Below the pieces are notes generated by a model. That model was given only the letters and a program-made list of their open reading frames with translations. It had not been told where the DNA came from and searched no databases. A stretch of DNA of 64,000 nt, taken from an uncultured Acidobacteriota bacterium (GTDB taxonomy: Bacteria > Acidobacteriota > UBA6911 > RPQK01 > JAJDTT01). Location: positions 1 to 64,000 of the forward strand of contig CATOST010000021.1 of assembly GCA_951812665.1 (NCBI GenBank). Reading direction: 5' to 3'. Position numbers and translations under genes: made by a program. Positions 17,395 through 25,918 of the stretch are shown here, piece by piece; the stretch's first letter is position 1, and each line of letters begins with the position of its first letter.

Positions 17395-18438
17395 GTGCCC
17401 AGATCGACGCCACGGAAGACGTTCCCGAAACCCGTTGCCGGAGGCGGCACGGTCCGGCTCCGGCCACGGAGTCTCACCCTCAGACTCGCGGCCTTGCTCT
17501 GGGCGATGATGCTCTGCTCCTCTACAACCCGGGGAGAGAGCCTCGAACGCATCAGCCTCATCATCACGGGACTCGCCGGAATGCCGGAATACGGGGCCAA
17601 TTTTGCCGATTGGGCAACTCGTCTGGAGGAAGCGTTTCAGGGCGGCAGGTCCCGGGTGCTGCGGATCGACGGGAGCATCCGGACCCGGGAGGAGATCCTC
17701 CGGGCCGCGCGGGAGGAGGTGGGAAAGCTCTCCCCCGACGGCGAGTGGTGGCTGATTCTGGTGGGACACGGCAACTATGACGGCCGACGGTACAAGTTCA
17801 ACATCAAGGGTCCCGACCTCACGGACCAGGACCTGGCGCGGCTCCTGGAGGGACTGGACGGCCCCAGAGCCGTGGTCGTTGCGGGAACCAGCTCGGCCGG
17901 CGCCCTGGTCCCGGCTCTGAGAGGCCCCAATCGGGTGGTGGTGGCCGCGACCCGGGAGCGTGAGCGGCAACCTCCCCTTTTCCCCCGTTTCTTCGCCGAA
18001 GCCCCGGCAGCGCAAGAAGCCGACCGGGACAAGAACGATCGCGTGTCACTGTTGGAGGCCTTTCTGTTCAGCCGCCGAAAGGTGAGCGACTGGTTCGAGG
18101 AAGCGGGCCGGATCCAGACCGAACACGCCATCCTGGACGACTCTGCCCGGGTTCAACTGGCCAAGGGGGACGACGATTCCCGGGAAGAGGTCCGGCAGGG
18201 AACCGGATTGCTGGCGGCCGTCTGCTATCTGGACCCGGCGAGCGGGCCGGCTTCGCTTCCGGAGGAACGGAGCCGAGCCGAGACCCGGACCCGGATCCAG
18301 CAGCAGATCGACGAACTCAAGCTGCGAAAGGGAGAGTTTGAGGAGGAGAAATACTACCGGAGACTGGAAGCGTTGATGGTTGAGCTGGCCGCCGGCGAGG
18401 AGGAGACGGAAGACGCCGCAGAGGAGGTCCAGCCTTGA
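17395..18438 (+). CDS. Caspase-like (C13/C14-type) exported protein with altered nucleophile
   Basis: 347 residues (GTG 17395). An N-terminal hydrophobic segment (LRLAALLWAMMLCSS) after a basic leader suggests export. The core looks like a caspase/legumain fold: LILVGHGNYDG carries the catalytic-type His, and the strand AVVVAGTSSAGALVPALRG occupies the place where the Cys nucleophile (usually a C-x-S-G-like turn) is expected but shows T-S-S. The later DRVSLLEAFLFSRRKVSDW and TEHAILDD segments are conserved in this operon-linked family. The C-terminal 60 residues are a charged helix. The gene lies between the vWA protein and the TPR metallopeptidase and overlaps the latter (TTGA). It may be a pseudo-peptidase or use Ser/Thr. 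Confidence 0.65.
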   Translation: MPRSTPRKTFPKPVAGGGTVRLRPRSLTLRLAALLWAMMLCSSTTRGESLERISLIITGLAGMPEYGANFADWATRLEEAFQGGRSRVLRIDGSIRTREEILRAAREEVGKLSPDGEWWLILVGHGNYDGRRYKFNIKGPDLTDQDLARLLEGLDGPRAVVVAGTSSAGALVPALRGPNRVVVAATRERERQPPLFPRFFAEAPAAQEADRDKNDRVSLLEAFLFSRRKVSDWFEEAGRIQTEHAILDDSARVQLAKGDDDSREEVRQGTGLLAAVCYLDPASGPASLPEERSRAETRTRIQQQIDELKLRKGEFEEEKYYRRLEALMVELAAGEEETEDAAEEVQP

Positions 18439-20888
18439 GGAGAGTTCCCGGGGGGGCTCGAGTCCTTCTCCTGCTAGGACTGCTGGCGGCGGCCGGTTTC
18501 CGGCAGGAGTCGCCCGCCCCGCTGGGCGAGGTTCTGGAGCTGATGGCGGCGGGATCGTACCCGGCGGCGCGGGAGCGGCTCTCAACCGCCGGAGACCGGA
18601 ATCCCCACGTCTTGCGTCTTCGTCTCGAGCTTGCGGCGCGGACCGGAGACGAGGAGGGTGTGCGGCGCCTCGCCGGACGCCTGCTCGATCTCTACGACTT
18701 GGGCGCTCTTCGATCCCCGGGAGAAATCGCGGAGGCCGCCTACGCGGCTTGGCAATTGGAGCAGTGGAAGCGGGCCAACCAACTCTATTTGGAGGCGTCT
18801 CGCGGCGCCGGGGCACCCCTCTGGCTGTTCGTGGACTGGGGCAATCTGTATCTGGAGAGGCACAACGGCGCCGAAGCCGAGTCCATTTTCCGGGATGCAC
18901 TCAAGGCCTCTCCACAGGACGGGTGGTCCCGCTGGGGAACCGACGACGCTCGACTCGGGGTGGCGCGCGCCCTCAAGGCCCAGCAGATGGCCGGGGTGGA
19001 CGTGGCCCTGGCCCACGTCCTCAAAGAGAACCCCGGCAACCTGGACGGGCACGTCCTCAAAGGGCTGCTGGCCATGGAGGCCGGCGACTGGAAGGAAGCC
19101 CAGGACTGGATCGAAAGGGGACTCGACGGGAACCCCAACTACGTCCCCCTGCTGGAACTCGAATGCGTCCTGCTTCATTTCCAGGAGAAGCAGGAAAAGC
19201 AGGAGCGTTTCGAGGAACGCTTGCGAAACCTCCTGGAGATCAATCCCCGAAACGGGAACCTGTACCGGATCATGGGAGATTTCGCCGCCCTCCGGCGCCG
19301 CATGGAAGAAGCCATCGAGTATTACCGCGAGGCCGTGCGGAGAAATCCCAGAGAATGGCCGGCCCTCGCCGCTCTGGGGGTCAATCTGTTGAGAATGGCC
19401 CAGGAGGAGGAGGGGAAAAGGGTCCTGGAGCGGGCCTATGAAAACGACCCCTACAACGTCTCTACCGTCAACACGCTGCGCCTGGTGGACAGCTTCGACC
19501 GGTTCGTCCGCCACGAGACGCCCCGGTATTGGCTGCGGCTGCACGGGAAGGAGGCCGGGGCCCTGGAGCCCTACGTGAGGCGACTTCTGGACCGGAGCAT
19601 ATCGTTCCTGGAGGAAAAGTACCGTCACCAGGTCGGCCACAAGTTCCTGGTCGAGTTCTATCCGGACCACGAAGACTTCGCCGTACGCGCCCTGGGCCTT
19701 CCGGGACTGGGTGCTTTCGGAGCCACGTTCGGCCGCATCCTGGCCATGGACTCCCCCTCGGCGCGTCCCAAGGGAACCTATCACTGGGGATCGACGCTGT
19801 GGCACGAGATGGCCCACGTGGTCATCCTCTCGCTGAGCCGGGACCGGGTGCCCCGTTGGCTCACCGAAGGGATCTCCATGATGGAGGAGCGCCTGGCGGG
19901 ACCCGGTTGGGGCGATGGCTTGAGTCCTTCCCTGGTGAAAGCCTACGAACGGGGGGAGATCGCCCCCCTGAAGGACCTCAACAAGGGATTCGAGAGTCCC
20001 CGGACTCGCGAGCACCTGCAGATCAGCTATCTTCAGGCCGGATTGGCGTGCCGTTATATGGCGGACCGCCACGGGACCGGAAAGGTGCGGGCGCTGGTGG
20101 AGGGCTTTTCCCGGGGACTCGACCTGGAGGAATCCTTCCAGGAAGCGTTGGGGATCTCCGCAGCCGACTTCGACCGGGATTTTCTACAGGAGCTGGACCG
20201 GACCCTGAAACCGCTGGTCAACCGCATGAAGCCCCCGGCGATCCTGAGGGGCCGGGCCCAGAGCCAGTCCCAGGACGAATATCTGAAATCTCTGCTGGAG
20301 GCGGCGAGCCAGGACGAGGAGAATTACTTCCTGAACCTGGCCCTGGGCGAGACTCTGGACGAGGCCGGAAGGAGCGACGAGGCCGTGCCCTTTCTGGAGC
20401 GGGCGATTCGAACCTTTCCCGACTTCGCCACCGCGGAGAGCCCCTACTCTCTGCTGGCCCGGATTCACAGCAGGGACGGCGACACCACCAAGCTGATCCC
20501 GATTCTGGACCAGTGGTTCCGGGCGGCTCCCCAACTGGCGGAAAACGGCCTTGAGCTGGCCCGGCTGCTGGCTGCGGAAAATCAGGTGGAACCGGCGGTC
20601 CGGGTGTTGGAAGAGGTCCTCTATGCCGATACTCTGAACCCCGAGGTTCACCAACTGTTGGGTAATCTCTACCTGCAACTGGGAAGGGGACCCGAAGCGG
20701 CGGAGGAATACCGGGTCCTGCTGGAGTTGTCGCCGCTGGACACGGCGGACGCCCACTACCAGTTGGCCCGTGCCCTGGACTTGGCCGGCGACACGTCTCA
20801 AGCCCGCCGCCAGGTGCTGCTGGCATTGGAGATCGCCCCCGGGTACCGGGACGCCCAGAAGTTCCTGCTGGAGCTGGTGCGACGATGA
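18435..20888 (+). CDS. TPR-repeat protein with peptidase MA-like gluzincin domain
   Basis: 817 residues from TTG 18435, whose start overlaps the upstream stop and has gaggagg upstream. A signal-like N terminus (RVLLLLGLLAAAGFRQ) is followed by TPR-like helical pairs to about residue 350 and again in the last 220 residues. Between them lies a zinc peptidase core: WHEMAHVVILSLSRDRVPRW near residue 455 provides HExxH, and LTEGISMMEE supplies the third Glu ligand, as in peptidase MA-like (M1-clan) proteins. Probably a periplasmic protein. It overlaps the next gene by four bases (ATGA). The combination TPR-gluzincin-TPR is known from Acidobacteriota-type Bat operons; the substrate is unknown. Confidence 0.82.
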   Translation: MRRVPGGARVLLLLGLLAAAGFRQESPAPLGEVLELMAAGSYPAARERLSTAGDRNPHVLRLRLELAARTGDEEGVRRLAGRLLDLYDLGALRSPGEIAEAAYAAWQLEQWKRANQLYLEASRGAGAPLWLFVDWGNLYLERHNGAEAESIFRDALKASPQDGWSRWGTDDARLGVARALKAQQMAGVDVALAHVLKENPGNLDGHVLKGLLAMEAGDWKEAQDWIERGLDGNPNYVPLLELECVLLHFQEKQEKQERFEERLRNLLEINPRNGNLYRIMGDFAALRRRMEEAIEYYREAVRRNPREWPALAALGVNLLRMAQEEEGKRVLERAYENDPYNVSTVNTLRLVDSFDRFVRHETPRYWLRLHGKEAGALEPYVRRLLDRSISFLEEKYRHQVGHKFLVEFYPDHEDFAVRALGLPGLGAFGATFGRILAMDSPSARPKGTYHWGSTLWHEMAHVVILSLSRDRVPRWLTEGISMMEERLAGPGWGDGLSPSLVKAYERGEIAPLKDLNKGFESPRTREHLQISYLQAGLACRYMADRHGTGKVRALVEGFSRGLDLEESFQEALGISAADFDRDFLQELDRTLKPLVNRMKPPAILRGRAQSQSQDEYLKSLLEAASQDEENYFLNLALGETLDEAGRSDEAVPFLERAIRTFPDFATAESPYSLLARIHSRDGDTTKLIPILDQWFRAAPQLAENGLELARLLAAENQVEPAVRVLEEVLYADTLNPEVHQLLGNLYLQLGRGPEAAEEYRVLLELSPLDTADAHYQLARALDLAGDTSQARRQVLLALEIAPGYRDAQKFLLELVRR

Positions 20889-21625
20889 AGCGACTGTTCT
20901 CCTGCGCTTTGCTGCTGGCTGCGCCGCTGCTCCTGAGCACCAGTCCGGAAGTGTCCGCGGACCCGGAGCCCAACGACTCCACCCTCTTTCAGTTCGTGCG
21001 GATCCGCTACAACGGGTTCGTCTCGAGTTGGGGCGGAGGACGAGGACGATGGGTCCCCCCCTGGATGCACGATTACCCGCGGGCCGAGCAGAACTTCCTG
21101 AAGATCTTCATGGAACTCACGGGAATCGAAACCACGCCCGAATCCTACCTGGTGCTGGATCTGAACGACCCGCGCATCATGAACTATCCGGCCCTGTACG
21201 TGAGCGAGCCGGGCTATTGGAACATCACCGGCGAGGAGGCGGCCAATCTCCGCGAATACCTGCTACGTGGAGGTTTCGTCATCTTCGACGACTTTCGCGG
21301 CGCCGGAGACTGGCACAATTTCACGTCCTGCATGCAGCAAGTCTATCCGGAGCGCGGCTTCGAAGAGCTGACGACCGACCATCCGGTGTTTCACTGTTTC
21401 TACGACATCGACAGCCTGGACATGCTGCCGCCCTACAACGTCCCGGGTAAGCCTGGTTTCTACGGCCTGTCGGACCAGGACGGGCGGCTTCTGGCCGTAG
21501 CCAATTTCAACAACGACATCGGAGACTACTGGGAGTGGTCCGACGAGTCGCTGGTCCCCATCAGCGCTTCGAACGAGGCCTACAGATTCGGAATCAACTA
21601 TTTCGTATACGCCCTCACGCACTGA
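20885..21625 (+). CDS. DUF4159 domain-containing exported protein
   Basis: 246 residues. The signal peptide (residues 1-25, LFSCALLLAAPLLLSTSP) ends near VSADPEP. The remainder matches DUF4159: FQFVRIRYNG, WMHDYPRAEQNFLKI, MNYPALYVSEPGYW and LREYLLRGGFVIFDDFRG, followed by HPVFHCFYDIDS. DUF4159 proteins have an amidotransferase-like fold and are nearly always encoded beside MoxR/DUF58/BatA genes, as here. The biochemical role is not established. The ATG overlaps the previous stop, and moxR follows after 24 bp, so it belongs to the same transcript. Confidence 0.9.
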   Translation: MKRLFSCALLLAAPLLLSTSPEVSADPEPNDSTLFQFVRIRYNGFVSSWGGGRGRWVPPWMHDYPRAEQNFLKIFMELTGIETTPESYLVLDLNDPRIMNYPALYVSEPGYWNITGEEAANLREYLLRGGFVIFDDFRGAGDWHNFTSCMQQVYPERGFEELTTDHPVFHCFYDIDSLDMLPPYNVPGKPGFYGLSDQDGRLLAVANFNNDIGDYWEWSDESLVPISASNEAYRFGINYFVYALTH

Positions 21626-21649
21626 GCGCGGGACGGCAGAGGACCGACC

Positions 21650-22675
21650 ATGAACGAAAAGGACCGTCCATCGGAGGTTTCCACCGCCGAGTTGATCGAT
21701 TCCATGAGGGACTCTCAGGCCCGCATCCTGACGGAGCTGCGAAAGGCGATCGTGGGACAGGAGCAGGTGATTGAAGAAGTGCTCATCTCTCTTTACGTGG
21801 GAGGACACTCCCTCATCACCGGCCTGCCCGGCCTGGCCAAGACCCTGCTGGTGCGCAGCATCGCCAAGACCCTGGGCCTCTCCTTCAGCCGCATCCAATT
21901 CACGCCCGATCTGATGCCGTCGGACATCACCGGAACCGAGATCATCGAGGAGGACCGCGCCACCGGGAAACGGGTGCTGGAGTTCGTGCCGGGTCCGGTC
22001 TTCACCAACATTCTCCTGGCCGACGAGATCAACCGGACGCCTCCCAAGACCCAGGCGGCCCTGTTGGAGGCCATGCAGGAACGACGGGTCACGATCCGGG
22101 GCATCACCCACGAACTGGACCTGCCGTTTTTCGTGCTGGCCACCCAGAACCCGATCGAGTTGGAGGGGACGTATCCGCTTCCGGAGGCTCAACTGGACCG
22201 CTTCATGTTCAACATCCACATCGGCTATCTGAATGAGGAAGAGGAGATCCAGGTGGTTCTCCAGACCACCGGGGAGGAAGAGGAGGAGGTCCGGCAGGCC
22301 GTCACGGGTGAGGAGATCCTTCGGTTCCAGCGGCTGGTGCGCAAGGTTCCGGCCTCGGAGTCGGTCAGCCGCTACGCGGTCCGCCTGGTCCGCAGCACTC
22401 GTCCCGGGGACGAACTGGCCCCCGACTTCGTTCGCAACTGGGTCAGCTACGGCGCCAGCCTCCGAGCTTCCCAGTATCTGATTCTGGGAGGGAGGGCCCG
22501 TGCCCTGATGAAGGGCCGCTTTCACGTCTCCTACGAGGACGTCCGGGAGCTGGCCCTCTCGGTCTTCCGCCACCGGATCCTGATCAACTTTCATGCCGAG
22601 TCGGAAAACGTGACCCCCGACCAGATCGTCCAGCGTCTCCTGGAGGCGGTTCCTCCACCGGGCTCGGGACTCTGA
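21650..22675 (+). CDS. MoxR family AAA+ ATPase
   Basis: 341-residue AAA+ chaperone-type ATPase. Walker A is GLPGLAKTLLVRS near residue 57, Walker B is LLADEINRTPPKTQAALLEA near residue 122, sensor 1 is VLATQNPIELEGTYPLPEAQ near 163, and the arginine-finger region is LDRFMFNIHIGY. Length and order are normal. MoxR proteins remodel vWA-domain partners, and four such partners or relatives are in this operon (15097, 22703, 23859 and the scaffold proteins around them). Start ATG 21650 follows a purine-rich stretch. It is followed 27 bp later by the DUF58 gene, the usual MoxR partner. Confidence 0.94.
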   Translation: MNEKDRPSEVSTAELIDSMRDSQARILTELRKAIVGQEQVIEEVLISLYVGGHSLITGLPGLAKTLLVRSIAKTLGLSFSRIQFTPDLMPSDITGTEIIEEDRATGKRVLEFVPGPVFTNILLADEINRTPPKTQAALLEAMQERRVTIRGITHELDLPFFVLATQNPIELEGTYPLPEAQLDRFMFNIHIGYLNEEEEIQVVLQTTGEEEEEVRQAVTGEEILRFQRLVRKVPASESVSRYAVRLVRSTRPGDELAPDFVRNWVSYGASLRASQYLILGGRARALMKGRFHVSYEDVRELALSVFRHRILINFHAESENVTPDQIVQRLLEAVPPPGSGL

Positions 22676-22702
22676 TCCGCTGAGGAATTCAACCAGGAAA
22701 CG

Positions 22703-23590
22703 ATGCAAGCCAGATTCATCGATCCGACCCTGCTGGCCAAACTGGGCAACCTGCAGCTCGTGGCCAAGACCGTGGTGGAAGGGTTCATTCTGGGGATGCA
22801 CCGCTCTCCCTACCACGGGTTCAGCCTCGATTTCGCCGAATACCGGCAGTATGCGCCGGGAGACGACATCCGGACCGTGGACTGGAAGGTCTACGGGAGG
22901 ACCGACCGCTTCTACGTGAAGAAGTACGAAGGCGACACCAACACCCAACTGCACATCGTTCTGGACGGCAGCCGAAGCATGTCGTTCGCCGGCAGCGGTC
23001 TGTCCAAGTTGGACTACGCCCGTTTCCTGGCGGCTTCGCTGGCCTATCTCGCCGTCCGCCAGAACGACGCCACCGGGTTGACCGTCTTCGATTCGGAGGT
23101 CCTGGAGGCGGTGCCTCCTCGCGCCCAGTACCGGCATTTCCTGTCCATTCTCCACCTCTTGGAGCGGCTCCAACCGGGTGGACGAAGCCAGATCACCGAA
23201 TCGCTGGGCCAGGTCTCCCAGTTCATCCGCAAACGGAGCATGGTGGTGCTGATCAGCGACTTCTATCAGGACGTCTCCTCCCTCTCCCGGGCGCTCCACT
23301 ATCTGCACCACCGGGGCAACGACGTGGTCCTCTTCCACGTGCTGGACCCGGTCGAGCTGGAACTGCCGCTGGAGGCCGTGAGAACCCTGGAAGACCTGGA
23401 GACGGGGGAACACCTCCCCTACGTTCCCGGCGAATCGCGGCGGGCCTATCTGGACCTGTTGGAGAACCACATCCGGGAGCTTCGGCGCGAATGCCGCGAC
23501 ATCTTCATCGACTACCAGTTGCTGAATACCCGGGAGCCGCTGGATCGGGCGCTGCGCTCCTACCTGGTCGCTCGCCGGAGGAAATACTGA
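22703..23590 (+). CDS. DUF58 domain-containing protein (MoxR partner)
   Basis: 295 residues. The DUF58 signature is clear: PYHGFSLDFAEYRQYAPGDD, then IRTVDWKVYGRTDRFYVKKY. It runs into a vWA-like domain with the MIDAS-type LHIVLDGSRSMSF near residue 93 and VVLISDFYQDVSSLSRALH near residue 185. There is no membrane segment, so it is probably cytoplasmic and works with MoxR. The following 268 bp carry repeats before batA, which may separate the promoter-proximal and distal parts of the operon, though all genes remain co-directional. Confidence 0.92.
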   Translation: MQARFIDPTLLAKLGNLQLVAKTVVEGFILGMHRSPYHGFSLDFAEYRQYAPGDDIRTVDWKVYGRTDRFYVKKYEGDTNTQLHIVLDGSRSMSFAGSGLSKLDYARFLAASLAYLAVRQNDATGLTVFDSEVLEAVPPRAQYRHFLSILHLLERLQPGGRSQITESLGQVSQFIRKRSMVVLISDFYQDVSSLSRALHYLHHRGNDVVLFHVLDPVELELPLEAVRTLEDLETGEHLPYVPGESRRAYLDLLENHIRELRRECRDIFIDYQLLNTREPLDRALRSYLVARRRKY

Positions 23591-23858
23591 TGGAGGCCTG
23601 GGAGGCCTGGGAGGGGGGACATTCCCGTCCCCCTCTTCATCGCCTGGGAGGGGGGACATTCCTGTCCCCCATGCTTCCTCAACGTTCCATTGGTAGGGGC
23701 GCCCCTTGTGGGTGCCCTCTTTCGTCGCTGCGGGAAGGATCCCCGGAACGACCGGCTGAGGCGGGTTGCCATCCCGGGGAGGGCGACCACAGGGGTCGCC
23801 CCTACGAGACGACCAACCGGCCGTCGACGGGCGGGGAAACTCTTGGACTCGGTGGACC
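23591..23858. repeat. Intergenic repeat cluster between DUF58 and batA genes
   Basis: Two hairpin repeats of the ggggggac-att-c(c/t)tgtccccc type lie at 23615-23633 and 23650-23671, preceded by a tandem gaggcctggg motif. Then come two GC-rich palindromic repeats, taggggcgccccttgtgggt at about 23692 and ggggcgaccacaggggtcgc at about 23778. Relatives of the latter occur at 62211-62240. No gene is seen here. Confidence 0.7.
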
Positions 23859-25886
23859 ATGCAGTTTCTGACCCCGCTGTTCTGGCTCGGCGCGCTGGCA
23901 ATAGCAGGTCCGATCCTGCTGCATCTGGTCCGCCGGGACCAGAGAAACCGCATGCTCTTCCCCTCGCTCATGTTCCTGCGCCGGGTTCCCATCCAGGAAT
24001 ACCGGCGCCGCAAGCTGCGCTATCTCCTGCTCCTCTTTCTGCGCTGTCTCGGCCTGCTCCTGCTGGTGGCGGCCTTCGCCTCGCCCGTGACTCATCTGGC
24101 GTGGTTCGGAGCCGTCAGCGGGCAGGTCTCCCGGTCCATGGTGGTGCTGTTGGACAACTCCATGAGCATGGCCCGGCCCGGGGTCTGGGAGCGGGCCCTG
24201 GAGAAGGCCCGCGCCAAGCTCCGGTCGATGCAGGGGACGGACCAGGCCTGCCTGATCCTGTTCGCGGCCAAACCGGCTGTCCTCTCGGCATGGGAATCCC
24301 GCTCCGGAAGGCTGCTCCGGATCCTGGAGAGCCGGGTGGAGCCTTCCTTCGAGAGCACCTCGTATCTGGAGGGACTGCGGGCGGCAGCCCAACAGTTCGA
24401 CCAGGAGGTGCCGGGACGCCGGGAGATCTACCTGATCACCGATCTGCAACGGACGGCCATGCCCCGGGACCGGGAGTGGTCGCTGGACGGCGACCTGCAC
24501 CTGGAGGTGGAGGACGTGGGAGAACCCGCCACCAACGTCTTCATTCAGGAAGTGGACCTGCAACGGCTCGTTTACTCCGAGCGGTATCCCCAACCGGTCC
24601 GGGTTCAGCTTCGTTCGGCGCCACCGGGGCCCGCCCGCGGAGAGCTTCAACTCTTCGTCGAAGGCCGGATGCTGGATCGCCAGACCTTCGAGCTGGACCA
24701 GGAGGGGTCGGCGCCCGTCACTCTCCGCCCCTTCGAGCTCAAGGAGGGCATCTTTCGCGGGCGTCTGGTGCTGGCCGTCGAGGATGCCATGGAAGTGGAC
24801 AACGTCTTCCACTTCGTGGTGGAGAGGACCTCCCCCGGGCGAATCCGGGTCCTCTCGGATCAGGGGGCCGGCTCCGTCTATCTGAGAAATGCCCTGAAGG
24901 CCGGCCGCAACCTGCCCTTCGCGACCGAATTTGCGGACCCGCGCGACACCGGGGAACTGGATCCGGATCTGGTCCCCGTCGTCATTCTGGACGACCTGAG
25001 GACGCCTCCCCGCTCCGACCGGCTGAGCCGCTACCTGGAGGCGGGAGGAGGTCTGATCCTGGCCCCGGGCAAGCGGGTCGACGGCCGGGCCTACAATCGC
25101 ACCGGGATCTTCCCCGCCCGGTTGGCCGAGCCCCGGTTTCTCGGGGGCCGCGGACGGTCCTTCACCTCCGTCACCCAGGTGGACTGGAGCCACCCGGCCT
25201 TCGCCATCTTCCAGGACCTCCAGCGGACGGCCCTGGCGTCGGTCCGTTTCTATGGTCATTGGAGACTCGAGCCGAGGGAGGATTCCCGCGTGCTCGGGCA
25301 CTTCGACGAAGGTGATCCGGCGCTGGTGGAAGGGCAAGCCGGCGCCGGAAGAGTCCTGGTCCTCGCCTATCCCTTGGACCGCGTCTGGTCCGACTTTCCG
25401 CTGCGTCCGGCGTTCCTGCCCTTCTGGCAGAGCCTGGTCCGGCACCTGGGTGGGTATCGGCAACCGGAAGCGGCCCTTCGAGTCGACCAGTCGCTGGCGT
25501 TCCAGGAGGATCCGGCGGCAACCGGAGCCGGGAGCAGCGCGCGATGGAACGTGCTGGATCCCAGAGGCCGCAGAGTGGTGGATCTGGACCATTCCGCACC
25601 CGCTGCCATAGATTTGCAGTTCCCGGGCCACTATGAAATAAGAAGGGACAAGAAGACGGACTGGGTGGCGGTCAACCCCGATCCGAGCGAGTCCGATATC
25701 CAGCCTCTTCCCGTGGCCAAGCTGCTGGACCGATTCCAGGCTGCAACCCAGGCCGCCGGCGACGGCGTTTCCGTTAGCGCCTCTGCGGCAGATACGAGAG
25801 AGCCTCTCTGGTGGCTGTTCCTGCTGGCCGCCGTTGTGGTTCTGGCGGCCGAGTCGGTGGTTGCCGGCCGCACCGGGCCGCGGTGA
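23859..25886 (+). CDS. BatA-type membrane protein (aerotolerance regulator N-terminal domain, vWA)
   Basis: 675 residues. The start at ATG 23859 gives the typical BatA N terminus MQFLTPLFWLGALAIAGPIL followed by LHLVRRDQRNRMLFPSLMFL and a second membrane segment YLLLLFLRCLGLLLLVAAF. A vWA domain follows (VVLLDNSMSMARPG near residue 95; REIYLITDLQRTAM near 190). The middle has an amidotransferase-like part (VVILDDLRTPPRSDRLSRYL) and the C terminus ends with another membrane helix (LWWLFLLAAVVVLAAESVV). It is membrane-bound and probably a MoxR client. It ends 32 bp before the DUF4175-like gene. Confidence 0.9.
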   Translation: MQFLTPLFWLGALAIAGPILLHLVRRDQRNRMLFPSLMFLRRVPIQEYRRRKLRYLLLLFLRCLGLLLLVAAFASPVTHLAWFGAVSGQVSRSMVVLLDNSMSMARPGVWERALEKARAKLRSMQGTDQACLILFAAKPAVLSAWESRSGRLLRILESRVEPSFESTSYLEGLRAAAQQFDQEVPGRREIYLITDLQRTAMPRDREWSLDGDLHLEVEDVGEPATNVFIQEVDLQRLVYSERYPQPVRVQLRSAPPGPARGELQLFVEGRMLDRQTFELDQEGSAPVTLRPFELKEGIFRGRLVLAVEDAMEVDNVFHFVVERTSPGRIRVLSDQGAGSVYLRNALKAGRNLPFATEFADPRDTGELDPDLVPVVILDDLRTPPRSDRLSRYLEAGGGLILAPGKRVDGRAYNRTGIFPARLAEPRFLGGRGRSFTSVTQVDWSHPAFAIFQDLQRTALASVRFYGHWRLEPREDSRVLGHFDEGDPALVEGQAGAGRVLVLAYPLDRVWSDFPLRPAFLPFWQSLVRHLGGYRQPEAALRVDQSLAFQEDPAATGAGSSARWNVLDPRGRRVVDLDHSAPAAIDLQFPGHYEIRRDKKTDWVAVNPDPSESDIQPLPVAKLLDRFQAATQAAGDGVSVSASAADTREPLWWLFLLAAVVVLAAESVVAGRTGPR

Positions 25887-25918
25887 AGGTTCCGCCCAGA
25901 GCGGACCAGAGTCCAATC

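Noticed and set aside
21263..24013. 916-residue open frame on the minus strand across DUF4159, MoxR and DUF58 genes
   Set aside because: The plus strand carries well-recognised families in the same place; the long antisense frame reflects base composition.
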